Shown: positions 1 to 6,485 of the stretch, piece by piece
Numbering within the stretch: position 1 is the first letter of the stretch
Layout of the letters: each line of letters begins with the position of its first letter
Notes under the pieces: model-generated
Seen by the model: only the letters and a program-made list of their open reading frames with translations
Told to the model about the DNA's origin: nothing
Database searches by the model: none
Program-made: the position numbers and the translations under genes
Assembly: GCA_017379955.1 (NCBI GenBank)
Contig: JAFNVE010000003.1
Span: 1 to 7,735 of the forward strand
Reading direction: 5' to 3'
DNA length: 7,735 nt
From: Tidjanibacter sp.
GTDB lineage: Bacteria; Bacteroidota; Bacteroidia; Bacteroidales; Rikenellaceae

Positions 1-997
1 GTGTGGTATAGTGCTCGATAACATCATAATTATCAGGATATTGGAGTATAAAACTCGACACTATACCATTGATTGTCCAGAAGTTATTGCGGTAGAACGT
101 CTCGTTGGCGGTCGCCTCGGTGTAGAGTTGATTTTTAAGCCCCAACTCCACCTCGGGGTGGTCAATCAACCTGCGGAGCACCGAGAGATAGTCGCGCTCG
201 TGACCCTTGCGTATGTGCCAAGCCATCTTAGAGCGCAGGGTGGGGATAGCCATCGAGTCGACCTCCAAAGCCTTGTTGTAAGTGGCGAGCGTGAGCGAGT
301 CGTTCCTATTCTGATTAGCGTACAACTCCGCCAACATCAGGTAGTTACGATAGTCGTACGGGTACTCCTCAATCAACCGTTTACTCTCCGCCTCACCTCG
401 GTCATACAGCCCCACGCGCATCAAAAGTTCGCGCTTATAGTAAGCCAACTCCTCCACTCGTCCCAACTTAACCTCCGCCGAGTCGAGCACCGAGATAGCC
501 GAAAATGGTTGTCGCTCCTGGTCGTAGAGAGCCGCCAGCATACGATAGTTTAGCACATTGCGAGGCTCCTCCTTTACGAGTTGCTCATAGACCCTTGTCG
601 CCTCGGTATACTCACCAGCCAAGGTCAAGTATCTGGCTAACAGTCCCTTAAATATTACATTGTCGCCATCCTGCTCCACCGCCTTACGCGCATAAGGCAA
701 CCCCTCGGCGGGCGAGTCGATATAGCTCTGAGCCATCTCATAGAGGCTCGGGGCGTGCAACGAATCGTACTCCAAAGCCTTGCGCAGTTCGGAGCGCACC
801 TCAGCCGTATCTGCCATAAACAGAGAGCCTTTCAGTGCCTCCGTATAGTGGAAAATAGCCCTCAGCGAGTCATTGGCAAGTGGTGGTAGTTGTGTTGTGG
901 CAGGGTAGTGCGTCGCCTGCTTTGTGGCGGTGCAGGCAACACCAAGGCCCGCAATCACCACAAGCAAAATCTTTACTACTCGTCCAAAACTACCCAT
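1..997 (-). CDS. TPR-repeat lipoprotein, partial (C-terminus beyond window)
   Basis: Open from an ATG at 997 to base 1 without a stop, giving 332 residues; the 3' end is outside the window. An in-frame TAG lies seven codons upstream (1010-1012), so 997 is the only plausible ATG. Residues 7-21 form a hydrophobic signal segment ending GLGVAC. Cys22 is the likely lipidation site, although Gly rather than Leu at -3 makes the lipobox loose. From about residue 45 onward the protein consists of helix pairs with TPR-like spacing (for example LRKALEYDS, YARKAVEQDGDN, ATRVYEQLVKEEPRN, YNKALEVDS). The likely role is an outer-membrane-anchored or periplasmic scaffold for protein interactions; no enzyme motif is visible. 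It resembles TPR lipoproteins of about 580 residues in Bacteroidales that are often found near DUF4292 and EnvC-like genes, but that neighbourhood is not visible here. It starts 41 bases after pheS with no terminator between, so co-transcription is likely. Confidence 0.85.
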   Translation of the reverse strand, partial: MGSFGRVVKILLVVIAGLGVACTATKQATHYPATTQLPPLANDSLRAIFHYTEALKGSLFMADTAEVRSELRKALEYDSLHAPSLYEMAQSYIDSPAEGLPYARKAVEQDGDNVIFKGLLARYLTLAGEYTEATRVYEQLVKEEPRNVLNYRMLAALYDQERQPFSAISVLDSAEVKLGRVEELAYYKRELLMRVGLYDRGEAESKRLIEEYPYDYRNYLMLAELYANQNRNDSLTLATYNKALEVDSMAIPTLRSKMAWHIRKGHERDYLSVLRRLIDHPEVELGLKNQLYTEATANETFYRNNFWTINGIVSSFILQYPDNYDVIEHYTT

Positions 998-1038
998 ACA
1001 GAGCCAATTAACCCACTAACACATTGAGTGTGACCGAA

Positions 1039-2064
1039 TTACAATACAGAGTCGAACTGGTGCAGGAAGCGCACGTCGTTCTCGAAGTAGAGGCGCAAAT
1101 CCTTAACGCCAAACTTCAACATAGCGATACGCTCAACACCCATACCAAAGGCGAAGCCACTATACTTAGTGCTATCTATGCCGTTGGACTCCAACACGTT
1201 GGGGTCAACCATACCGCAACCCATAATCTCCAACCAGCCGGTGCCCTTACATACGTTACAGCCCTTGCCACCGCACAAGTTACACGACACATCCACCTCA
1301 GCACTCGGCTCGGTGAAGGGGAAGTAACTCGGGCGCATACGAATCTTCGCGCTCTCGCCAAACAGCTCCTTAGCGAAGTACAACAGCGACTGTTTCAAGT
1401 CGGCAAACGACACACCCTCGTCGATATACAAGCCCTCAATCTGGTGGAAAATACAGTGAGCCCTATACGAGATAGCCTCGTTTCTGAACACTCGGCCGGG
1501 GCAGATAACACGGATAGGGGGCTTCTGGTGCTCCATAGTGCGCACCTGGATAGAACTTGTGTGCGTTCTGAGCAGGATATCGGGGTTCTTCTCAATGAAG
1601 AAGGTGTCCTGCATATCTCGTGCGGGGTGCTCGGGAGGGAAGTTCAACGCCGAGAAGACGTGCCAGTCATCCTCCATCTCAGGGCCCTCAGCAACAGTGT
1701 AACCCAACCTCGAGAAGATATCGACAATCTCCCTGCGAACAAGCGTGATGGGGTGGCGCGAGCCAATACCATCCTCACTGCCCGGACGTGTCATATCACC
1801 AATAGCAGCCGCAGGTGCCTGTGCAGCATCAGCAGCCATCTCCTTCAATGTGTTAATACGCGAAGTGGCAGCAGTCTTAACCAAGTTAATCTTCTGACCC
1901 AACTCCCTCTTCTGCTCAGGAGCAACCTTCTTGAACTCCTCCAAAATGTCGTTCAACTCACCCTTGCGACCAAGAATCTTGACACGGAAATCCTCAATCT
2001 CCGCAGGATTAGTGGAGTTGAAACCCTCAATGCGCGCTAACAACGCCTCAATCTTACTAAGCAT
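1039..2064 (-). CDS. pheS: Phenylalanine--tRNA ligase alpha subunit
   Basis: This 341-residue protein is full length for bacterial PheS. It is the catalytic subunit of the cytoplasmic alpha2-beta2 enzyme that charges tRNA-Phe with phenylalanine using ATP. Residues 1-90 form the N-terminal coiled-coil arm that contacts tRNA. Class II motif 1 lies near 101-150 (GSRHPI, EGPEMEDDWHVF). HTS at 168-170, motif 2 at 191-211 (FRNEAISY, FHQIEG) and motif 3 at 303-325 (GFAFGMGVER) complete the active site. An insert at 261-272 carries Cys261, Cys264, Cys269 and Cys272 (CNLC-x4-CNVC), a probable metal-binding knuckle absent from the E. coli protein but usual in Bacteroidetes. pheT is not adjacent, as is common in this phylum. 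The ATG at 2064 is preceded by an A-rich stretch and no Shine-Dalgarno sequence. The downstream lipoprotein gene is probably in the same transcript. Confidence 0.97.
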   Translation of the reverse strand: MLSKIEALLARIEGFNSTNPAEIEDFRVKILGRKGELNDILEEFKKVAPEQKRELGQKINLVKTAATSRINTLKEMAADAAQAPAAAIGDMTRPGSEDGIGSRHPITLVRREIVDIFSRLGYTVAEGPEMEDDWHVFSALNFPPEHPARDMQDTFFIEKNPDILLRTHTSSIQVRTMEHQKPPIRVICPGRVFRNEAISYRAHCIFHQIEGLYIDEGVSFADLKQSLLYFAKELFGESAKIRMRPSYFPFTEPSAEVDVSCNLCGGKGCNVCKGTGWLEIMGCGMVDPNVLESNGIDSTKYSGFAFGMGVERIAMLKFGVKDLRLYFENDVRFLHQFDSVL

Positions 2065-2145
2065 TTTTATAAGTTTATATTGTTAATTCTTTTGTTCCTC
2101 AATAAGTTACAGTGCTTAACAGCTAAAATAAGCCACTATAATCGA

Positions 2146-2153
2146 CAAAGTTA
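2146..2153 (-). promoter_or_regulatory. Candidate -7 box of the pheS promoter
   Basis: On the minus strand this reads TAACTTTG, an exact match to the Bacteroidetes -7 consensus TAnnTTTG. No TTTG is found 19-21 bases upstream, so the -33 element is missing or weak. If used, it would give a pheS leader of roughly 75 bases. It is placed just downstream of the inverted-repeat-rich block at 2163-2348. Confidence 0.35.
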
Positions 2154-2162
2154 ATAATTTCT

Positions 2163-2216
2163 CCGCTTTCTTTTGCCCCTTTTTTGTAAAAAAGCGGCAC
2201 CAAAAAACTTTTGTGC
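2163..2216. other. Two overlapping AT-rich hairpins upstream of pheS
   Basis: CCGCTTT at 2163-2169 pairs with AAAGCGG at 2191-2197, enclosing a further CTTTTTT-GT-AAAAAAG palindrome (2179-2194). Next to it GCAC (2197-2200) pairs with GTGC (2213-2216) around an A-run and T-run. Read on the minus strand, the second hairpin is followed after CGC by six T (2193-2188). This loosely resembles an intrinsic terminator for any RNA started further upstream, such as one containing the 2227-2348 element. The two structures share base 2197, so they may be alternatives. A function is not shown. Confidence 0.35.
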
Positions 2217-2226
2217 TATTAGTTTG

Positions 2227-2348
2227 CGGGTTTAGGAATAACTTGTAGTTATTACAAACAAAATATAGGTAAGATTTAGTTCAAGCAAGCTTGACTAATC
2301 CTACCTATATTTCATTTGTACTCTCGAAGAGAGTATCCCCTAAACCCG
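2227..2348. other. 122-base cloverleaf / four-way-junction element of unknown function
   Basis: A perfect 10-bp outer stem (CGGGTTTAGG at 2227-2236 with CCTAAACCCG at 2339-2348) encloses three hairpins placed end to end. Arm A is AATAAC-TTGTA-GTTATT (2237-2253, 6 bp). Arm B (2254-2319) is a long hairpin with about 28 base pairs: 5 bp, a 2x2 internal loop, 11 bp, one mismatch, then 11 bp with two single-T bulges around a tip at 2286-2289. Arm C is ACTCTC-GAA-GAGAGT (2320-2334, 6 bp). Only 2335-2338 stay unpaired at the junction, so nearly every base is paired. The compensated, nested layout points to a structured RNA or a structured DNA element such as a palindromic miniature repeat. No tRNA features, no coding capacity and no target-site duplication were seen. 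The strand is undetermined. Confidence 0.6.
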
Positions 2349-2384
2349 AAAAACCCAAATTGTTACTCAAATAGTCTTATTAAT

Positions 2385-2429
2385 TCTCCTATATTTCCCA
2401 TAATTCCTATTATTCCCATAGTTCCCATA
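2385..2429 (-). repeat. Five contiguous 9-bp tandem repeat units
   Basis: On the minus strand the units are TATGGGAAC, TATGGGAAT, AATAGGAAT, TATGGGAAA and TATAGGAGA, consensus TATGGGAAT, with no gap between them. They lie between the transcription terminator at 2429-2468 and the cloverleaf element. The minus strand happens to be translatable through them (YGN YGN NRN YGK YRR), but no gene is supported there. The same repeat family recurs in opposite orientation at 7709-7735. Confidence 0.7.
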
Positions 2430-2468
2430 AAAAAAAACTGAGAGTAGCATCGAGCTACTCTCAGTTTT
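2429..2468 (-). terminator. Intrinsic terminator of the M28 peptidase-DUF5668 unit
   Basis: An 11-bp perfect stem (CTGAGAGTAGC at 2438-2448 with GCTACTCTCAG at 2454-2464) with a 5-base loop is followed on the minus strand by nine T (2437-2429). It begins 24 bases past the stop of the DUF5668 gene. A-T pairing of the flanks (2434-2437 with 2465-2468) and the shorter T-run on the other side mean it could also stop plus-strand transcription. Confidence 0.92.
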
Positions 2469-2491
2469 AACTAATCTTGAATTACATCGTT

Positions 2492-2872
2492 TTACTTTCC
2501 TCGCGACAATATCAGTCCCACGCCCATTGCAATCACCACTGCGGGGAGGAAGACCTCCACAACGGGGATGTGGATATGGAAGTAGTCGGTGAGCAGGAAG
2601 AGGGTGCCGACAGCCATCAGCGAGCCGCCAATCCAGTAGTTCTTCACCACAACGAGGTAGAGGCCAAGTACGATAATCAGCATCTGCCACGAGAAGACCA
2701 CGTCGAAAACCCTTGCGGGCAGCACGTCGAGGTTGGTCATCATCCACAGGCCACCCAGGATTATCAGCAGCACACCCACAAATACCGAGGTGCGTGCCGC
2801 GTTGTTACTCTTCTGTTGTGCGGGCTGGTTGGGAGTCTGCTCCTCATCCTTATCCCTTGATAAAATCTCCAT
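2492..2872 (-). CDS. Small four-helix membrane protein, DUF5668 / LiaI-LiaF-type transmembrane domain
   Basis: A 126-residue protein with a polar, charged N-terminus (1-27) and four predicted membrane segments near 29-47, 59-77, 80-95 and 105-122, ending in a short positive tail (SRGK). The repeated pattern of hydrophobic helices with conserved Gly (LLIILGGLW, FSWQMLIIVLGLYLV) matches the transmembrane domain found in LiaI/LiaF-type envelope-stress proteins and DUF5668. This family assignment rests on pattern recognition. The soluble C-terminal domain of true LiaF proteins is absent. It starts 28 bases after the M28 peptidase stop and shares its promoter and terminator, so it is the last gene of a two-gene unit. 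Together with the nearby PspC genes it suggests a role in sensing or buffering cytoplasmic-membrane stress. The biochemical role is unknown. Confidence 0.8.
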   Translation of the reverse strand: MEILSRDKDEEQTPNQPAQQKSNNAARTSVFVGVLLIILGGLWMMTNLDVLPARVFDVVFSWQMLIIVLGLYLVVVKNYWIGGSLMAVGTLFLLTDYFHIHIPVVEVFLPAVVIAMGVGLILSRGK

Positions 2873-2900
2873 AAATTCTTTAAATTTTACTTATAAAACA

Positions 2901-4982
2901 TTAATACTCAACGAGTCCTGCCTCTTTCAAGACTGCCAGATATTTGGTGATAGCCTCCAACGAGTCATTGTTGGGGAACTGTGCGTCGAGCATCTTCTTG
3001 ATATCCAGAATACTATTAGTACCGCCCGAGGTGAGTTTTGCAACCTCGGCACTGTTGCTCATGTCGCGGCGCGATATGCCGTGCTTGGTCATCAGGTCGG
3101 CGGGTACGCTGTTCAGCACGCCGTAGCCATACTCGGTAACCTTTGCAGTAGCCTTGGGGTAGATCTTGGCTGCCGCCTTCTCCTCTGCCGTGAGGGTGAG
3201 TTTGAGGGGTGCAACGCCAAGTTCTGCCGCTTTGGCTCTCATTGCTGCATCAATGCTCTTGCTGTTTGCCGCCAGGGCTGCATCCACGCTCTCGGTGAGC
3301 GATGCGAGGTAGTCGGCAAGCACCTTCGACTTGGGTGCGAGTTCGGCTACGCTATTGATGGTTGCCACCTCGTTCTGGCGCAGTGCATCCTGGTTGAAGC
3401 GTGCTGCGCGGTAGAGTGCAGCAAACTCCTCTGCCGAAGCACCTGCAAGGGCGGTGAGGTCTTGTTTCATCTTGATAGACATACGTTTAGCACTATTAGC
3501 AGCCACCTCCGATGCAATCTTCACTGCACCCTGCTCGCCCGACTCGGCGATAGTATAGGCGGTAGCGGCGGCAATCACAATGGCTCTGTGCAACTGTGTG
3601 GGGTCGCAAATCTCGGGACGGTCACCCGAGGTGTGGTAGTAGTTGTCGGGCCAGGTAATCATAATCACGCCCGGCACCTGCACACCCCAATCGTTGAACA
3701 CCTCGTGGTCCGAGGAGCCGTAGTGTGCGTTGATAGCGTAGTAGAAGGGGTCGTGCGAGCCTGTCACGCTATAAATAGGCTTCAAGGCGTTGGGACGGCC
3801 GACACCGGTTGCCACAAAACCCTTGTTGGTTGCGCCGACATAGTGGAAGAAACTCTCGGCTACATCATTGAGGTAGTGGGGGTTACCCATTGTGGTGCGG
3901 TGCATGCAGTAGTAAGACTCGCTCTTGCTCAGCCACAGACCAACCATATCGAGGTTGATGTTGCAGAGTGCGCGCGAAAGAATCTCCTTGTTCTGCGTAG
4001 CCCAGGGCATAGAGCCCGAGAACTCAGGTACCCAAAGGAAGCGAATCGAGCGTTTGGGGCGGGGGAGTTGTCCGCTCTCAATCAGCTGGTTGAGTGTGCG
4101 GGCAACCTCAATCAGAGCCGCCGAGCCCGAAGTGTTGTCGTTTGCGCCAAGTTTCACATAACCCTCGAAGAGGTGTGCGCAGAGGATAATTTCCTCGGCA
4201 TTTTCGTCAGTGCCCTTAATCAGACAGGTGGGCACCTCGATATTACTGCGCTCGGTGGTGCTCTCGATATCTACCTTTACGGTGATTTTCTCGCCACCCA
4301 TAAGCCTATCTCTCAGTGCGTAACCATCTCTGGGAGTGAGGTTTATGCAGAAGGTGGCATTTGCGCCACTGATACTGTTGTTCGGAATCTGCAAGGGGTC
4401 AACAAGTGGGCGAGGGGAGTAGTAGCTAATCACACCCACAGCACCAGCCGGCACGGCTCTGTTAAGCACCTGGCTGGGCGAAGCCTCAGTAACAACAATC
4501 TTGCCTGCCACATCGGCTGCTGCGATATCGGCCTGTGTGCCACGACCCACCCACACAAGGTCGGCGGTCAGATGTGCGGGCTTGCTACCCTGTGCCAATA
4601 CTGCCGCAAGGTCGCGATAATCAGCAAGTTTGCTAAGGTTGGGCGATACCTCCCACACCTCGGCACTCACGCCATCCCACGACGAACTCTCACCAACAAT
4701 CTCGGTGGTGGCGTCAGCAAAACCGTAACTTTTGAGTTTGTCGACCACATAGCGCGACTCCATAAAGAGTCCAGTATAATCCTCGTGCGCACGGTCGCGC
4801 TCGTAGGGTGCAATGTCGAGAATATATTGGTATGCTCTGTCACCCGACGATTCACCTACAATAAGGTCGTAGATGTGCTCGGTCATCAGCGAGTGGTTGA
4901 ACGGTGTTGTGTACTCCTGCGCCACAACGGGGGTGGTTGCAAGCAGAAGCAAGGTAGCGATGGTTTGCTTCAAGTTCTTCAT
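2901..4982 (-). CDS. Secreted M28-family zinc peptidase with PA-like domain
   Basis: A 693-residue exported protein. Residues 1-21 are a signal peptide (KNLK, hydrophobic core, cut near VVA-Q), so it acts outside the cytoplasmic membrane. Residues about 130-205 look like a protease-associated (PA) insert. The M28 catalytic domain spans about 250-490. Likely zinc ligands are His270 (CAH), Asp282 (GANDNTSG), Glu320 (WVPEFSGS), Asp345 (NLDMVG) and His450 (YYHTSGD), with SDHEVF at 424-429 near the active site. The usual EE pair appears as Pro319-Glu320, a form seen in DUF4910-like M28 relatives. The helical tail 495-693 is not recognised. The likely activity is aminopeptidase-type cleavage of exported peptides; the substrate is unknown. 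It has its own promoter (5089-5121) and is followed after 28 bases by the DUF5668 gene. The ATG at 4982 fits the signal peptide. Confidence 0.93.
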   Translation of the reverse strand: MKNLKQTIATLLLLATTPVVAQEYTTPFNHSLMTEHIYDLIVGESSGDRAYQYILDIAPYERDRAHEDYTGLFMESRYVVDKLKSYGFADATTEIVGESSSWDGVSAEVWEVSPNLSKLADYRDLAAVLAQGSKPAHLTADLVWVGRGTQADIAAADVAGKIVVTEASPSQVLNRAVPAGAVGVISYYSPRPLVDPLQIPNNSISGANATFCINLTPRDGYALRDRLMGGEKITVKVDIESTTERSNIEVPTCLIKGTDENAEEIILCAHLFEGYVKLGANDNTSGSAALIEVARTLNQLIESGQLPRPKRSIRFLWVPEFSGSMPWATQNKEILSRALCNINLDMVGLWLSKSESYYCMHRTTMGNPHYLNDVAESFFHYVGATNKGFVATGVGRPNALKPIYSVTGSHDPFYYAINAHYGSSDHEVFNDWGVQVPGVIMITWPDNYYHTSGDRPEICDPTQLHRAIVIAAATAYTIAESGEQGAVKIASEVAANSAKRMSIKMKQDLTALAGASAEEFAALYRAARFNQDALRQNEVATINSVAELAPKSKVLADYLASLTESVDAALAANSKSIDAAMRAKAAELGVAPLKLTLTAEEKAAAKIYPKATAKVTEYGYGVLNSVPADLMTKHGISRRDMSNSAEVAKLTSGGTNSILDIKKMLDAQFPNNDSLEAITKYLAVLKEAGLVEY

Positions 4983-4989
4983 AATGATA

Positions 4990-5014
4990 ACTTTTAGAGA
5001 TAATAATTTGTAAC
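4990..5014 (-). promoter_or_regulatory. Leader motif GTTACAA-N10-CTAAAAGT before the peptidase start
   Basis: CTAAAAGT (4990-4997) sits exactly 7 bases before the ATG, with GTTACAA (5008-5014) upstream. The same 8-mer at the same 7-base distance, with GTTACAA 11 bases upstream, precedes the 72-residue pspC gene (7060-7085). It may be a translation-start element of a species without Shine-Dalgarno sites, or a shared regulatory site. Confidence 0.35.
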
Positions 5015-5088
5015 CTATACCTGATTTTTTATTCGGAAAATCAATAAAACCTCATTAACAACATCCCGTAGATGTCAATTATAGACTA

Positions 5089-5121
5089 CAAATGTATAAT
5101 TTTTTCTCTTCAATATGCAAA
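5089..5121 (-). promoter_or_regulatory. Bacteroidetes-type promoter of the M28 peptidase-DUF5668 unit
   Basis: On the minus strand TTTG (5118-5121) is followed after 21 bases by TACATTTG (5089-5096). These are exact matches to the -33 TTTG and -7 TAnnTTTG elements of the Bacteroidetes primary sigma factor, at an accepted spacing. The predicted start of transcription is near 5082-5085, giving a leader of about 100 bases. That leader contains a weak AT-rich hairpin (TGATTTT 5022-5028 with AAAATCA 5037-5043). Confidence 0.72.
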
Positions 5122-5141
5122 TTTTAACAACTTTTTCTCTC

Positions 5142-6446
5142 TTATTCTACAATTGCGGGTGTTGCGGGCAGGGTGTCGGTTACAATTTCTAACTGCTCAA
5201 CCTCCTTCTCCTCCCACGTTGTGGTGTTTTTCTCGACCCACATTCCGTTCTCGTGGAGTTCCATCACCATCTCTTCGCCCGTGTGTCGGTTGCGAATTGT
5301 GATTTGGGTGCGACCCGTCAGGTCATCATAGTCGACACTCACCTTATCTCCATCCTCAATAGCATCTTCCAACTCATCCGCCACATCCTCAAACATCTCA
5401 AACGACTCTTCAAATCTATCCCAATTGTGGGGGTTGGTGAGTGTACCGAGGTTGCGGGCGGTGATGATGCAGAAGAAGAGCATAGTGATTCCGAGCAGTG
5501 CCGAGATAACGGTAACTGCCCTGCGCTCAGGTTTGTTGCCCACTGCAATCGAGAGCAGGATAAAGCCCAGCAGACCTACAAACAACAGTATAACTACCAA
5601 TCCCAGAGCAATATATCCTGTGCCCGAGATACCTACAAGACCACCGAGCGGAAGCAGTGCCAACTCAATAGCAGCACCACTAAACAGCACCGCAAAGAGG
5701 GCGATCAACAGACCAATGCCCACCAGGCCGATGATGACAGCAAAGAGTATCAGCAACGCCTTGATACAGAACATAATAATCCTGCCAATGCCATAGGTCA
5801 CATCCGCCCACACGCCTGCCGAACGCTCGCTACCCTCGGAGCTGGCTGCTACATCATCCTTGAAGGTCTGGTGGATTGTCGAGGCGGTAATTTTTGCTCC
5901 GCGCATCTCCATCTTTTGGCGTGGAGTCTTGGCCATCGGCACAGCAATCAGCAGTGTGAAGTAGAGCAAAACACACATCAGGAATATCGAGCCGAAGCAG
6001 TCGCCCAACCCGTCTAAGTCCATAGCGTTCAGCGCAAGCCACAGCACCATAGGCAGGAAAATGCCTATGCGCAAAAACGATGGGTCGACACCAAAATAGG
6101 TGCCAAGTCCGCTGCACACACCACCAAGTTTCGCCCCTTCGCTGTTGCGATAGAGTCGGCGTTCGAGTTTAGCTGTTGCCTCCTCCTCTTTGGGCATATC
6201 CTCGGGGTAGCCGAGTTGCTCGACAATCCTCTGCGCAAAGGCCACATCAACAATCTTCGAGGCCTCTTGCTGGTTGAGTATCAGCTCGGCAATGCGAGCC
6301 TCAATATCGGCCACCACCTCGCGACCCTCATTGGTCGCCGAGTAGGCCTTTTCGAGTGTGTCAAGATAGTTTTTCATCACCTCAAATGCCTCAGCATCAA
6401 AGGTAAAACCCACACCCGCTATACTAACTTTAACAATTTTGTTCAT
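5142..6446 (-). CDS. Large PspC-domain membrane protein
   Basis: A 434-residue integral membrane protein and the last gene of the PspC-PadR operon. Residues 1-85 are the Bacteroidetes PspC N-terminal domain (VSIAGVGFTFD, DIEARIAELI), clearly related to residues 1-80 of the 157-residue PspC in the same operon. The PspC domain follows at about 96-170, with RRLYR at 96-100, GGVCSGLGTYFGVDP at 108-122 and two membrane segments. Further segments lie near 221-259 (long, probably two helices), 279-302 and 311-330. Residues 331-434 form a soluble, strongly acidic tail (FEESFEMFEDVADELEDAIED), possibly a docking region. PspC proteins sense or relay cytoplasmic-membrane stress; what this long form binds is unknown. 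The ATG at 6446 gives MNKIVKVSIAG, which aligns with the start of the shorter paralogue. It lies 39 bases after padR, and no terminator follows. Confidence 0.92.
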   Translation of the reverse strand: MNKIVKVSIAGVGFTFDAEAFEVMKNYLDTLEKAYSATNEGREVVADIEARIAELILNQQEASKIVDVAFAQRIVEQLGYPEDMPKEEEATAKLERRLYRNSEGAKLGGVCSGLGTYFGVDPSFLRIGIFLPMVLWLALNAMDLDGLGDCFGSIFLMCVLLYFTLLIAVPMAKTPRQKMEMRGAKITASTIHQTFKDDVAASSEGSERSAGVWADVTYGIGRIIMFCIKALLILFAVIIGLVGIGLLIALFAVLFSGAAIELALLPLGGLVGISGTGYIALGLVVILLFVGLLGFILLSIAVGNKPERRAVTVISALLGITMLFFCIITARNLGTLTNPHNWDRFEESFEMFEDVADELEDAIEDGDKVSVDYDDLTGRTQITIRNRHTGEEMVMELHENGMWVEKNTTTWEEKEVEQLEIVTDTLPATPAIVE

Positions 6447-6485
6447 TTTACTTTTTGGGGATTTTTTGGTTGGGGAGGGTAAATG

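Noticed and set aside
998..1038. Terminator or promoter between pheS and the lipoprotein gene
   Set aside because: Only a 4-bp CACA/TGTG pairing and no TAnnTTTG match were found, so co-transcription is the simpler reading.
1024..2040. A 338-codon open frame on the plus strand opposite pheS
   Set aside because: It is an antisense shadow of a highly conserved gene, with no family resemblance and no promoter or start context.
2227..2348. Retron msr-msd RNA
   Set aside because: The layout (outer inverted repeat, short hairpins, one long hairpin) is suggestive. However, no reverse transcriptase gene is present in the window and no conserved branching-G context follows the outer stem.
2227..2348. 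tRNA, or integron attC site
   Set aside because: The arm lengths, lack of anticodon and T-loop features and absence of a CCA end rule out tRNA. The ends lack the GTTRRRY / RYYYAAC core of attC.
2367..2747. A minus-strand open frame ending in YGN-type repeats
   Set aside because: It overlaps the DUF5668 gene in another frame and reads through the terminator and the 9-bp repeat array. The tripeptide repeat only reflects the DNA repeat.
2733..4997. A 754-codon open frame on the plus strand covering the M28 gene
   Set aside because: It lies antisense to a gene with a clear signal peptide and zinc motifs. Its product is rich in Cys, His and Gly with no recognisable domain. Such frames arise where the sense strand rarely uses TTA, CTA and TCA codons.
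5022..5043. Terminator for the PspC-PadR operon
   Set aside because: The only hairpin after the operon is a 7-bp AT-rich stem inside the leader of the next unit, with no T-run on the minus strand. It is too weak to call.
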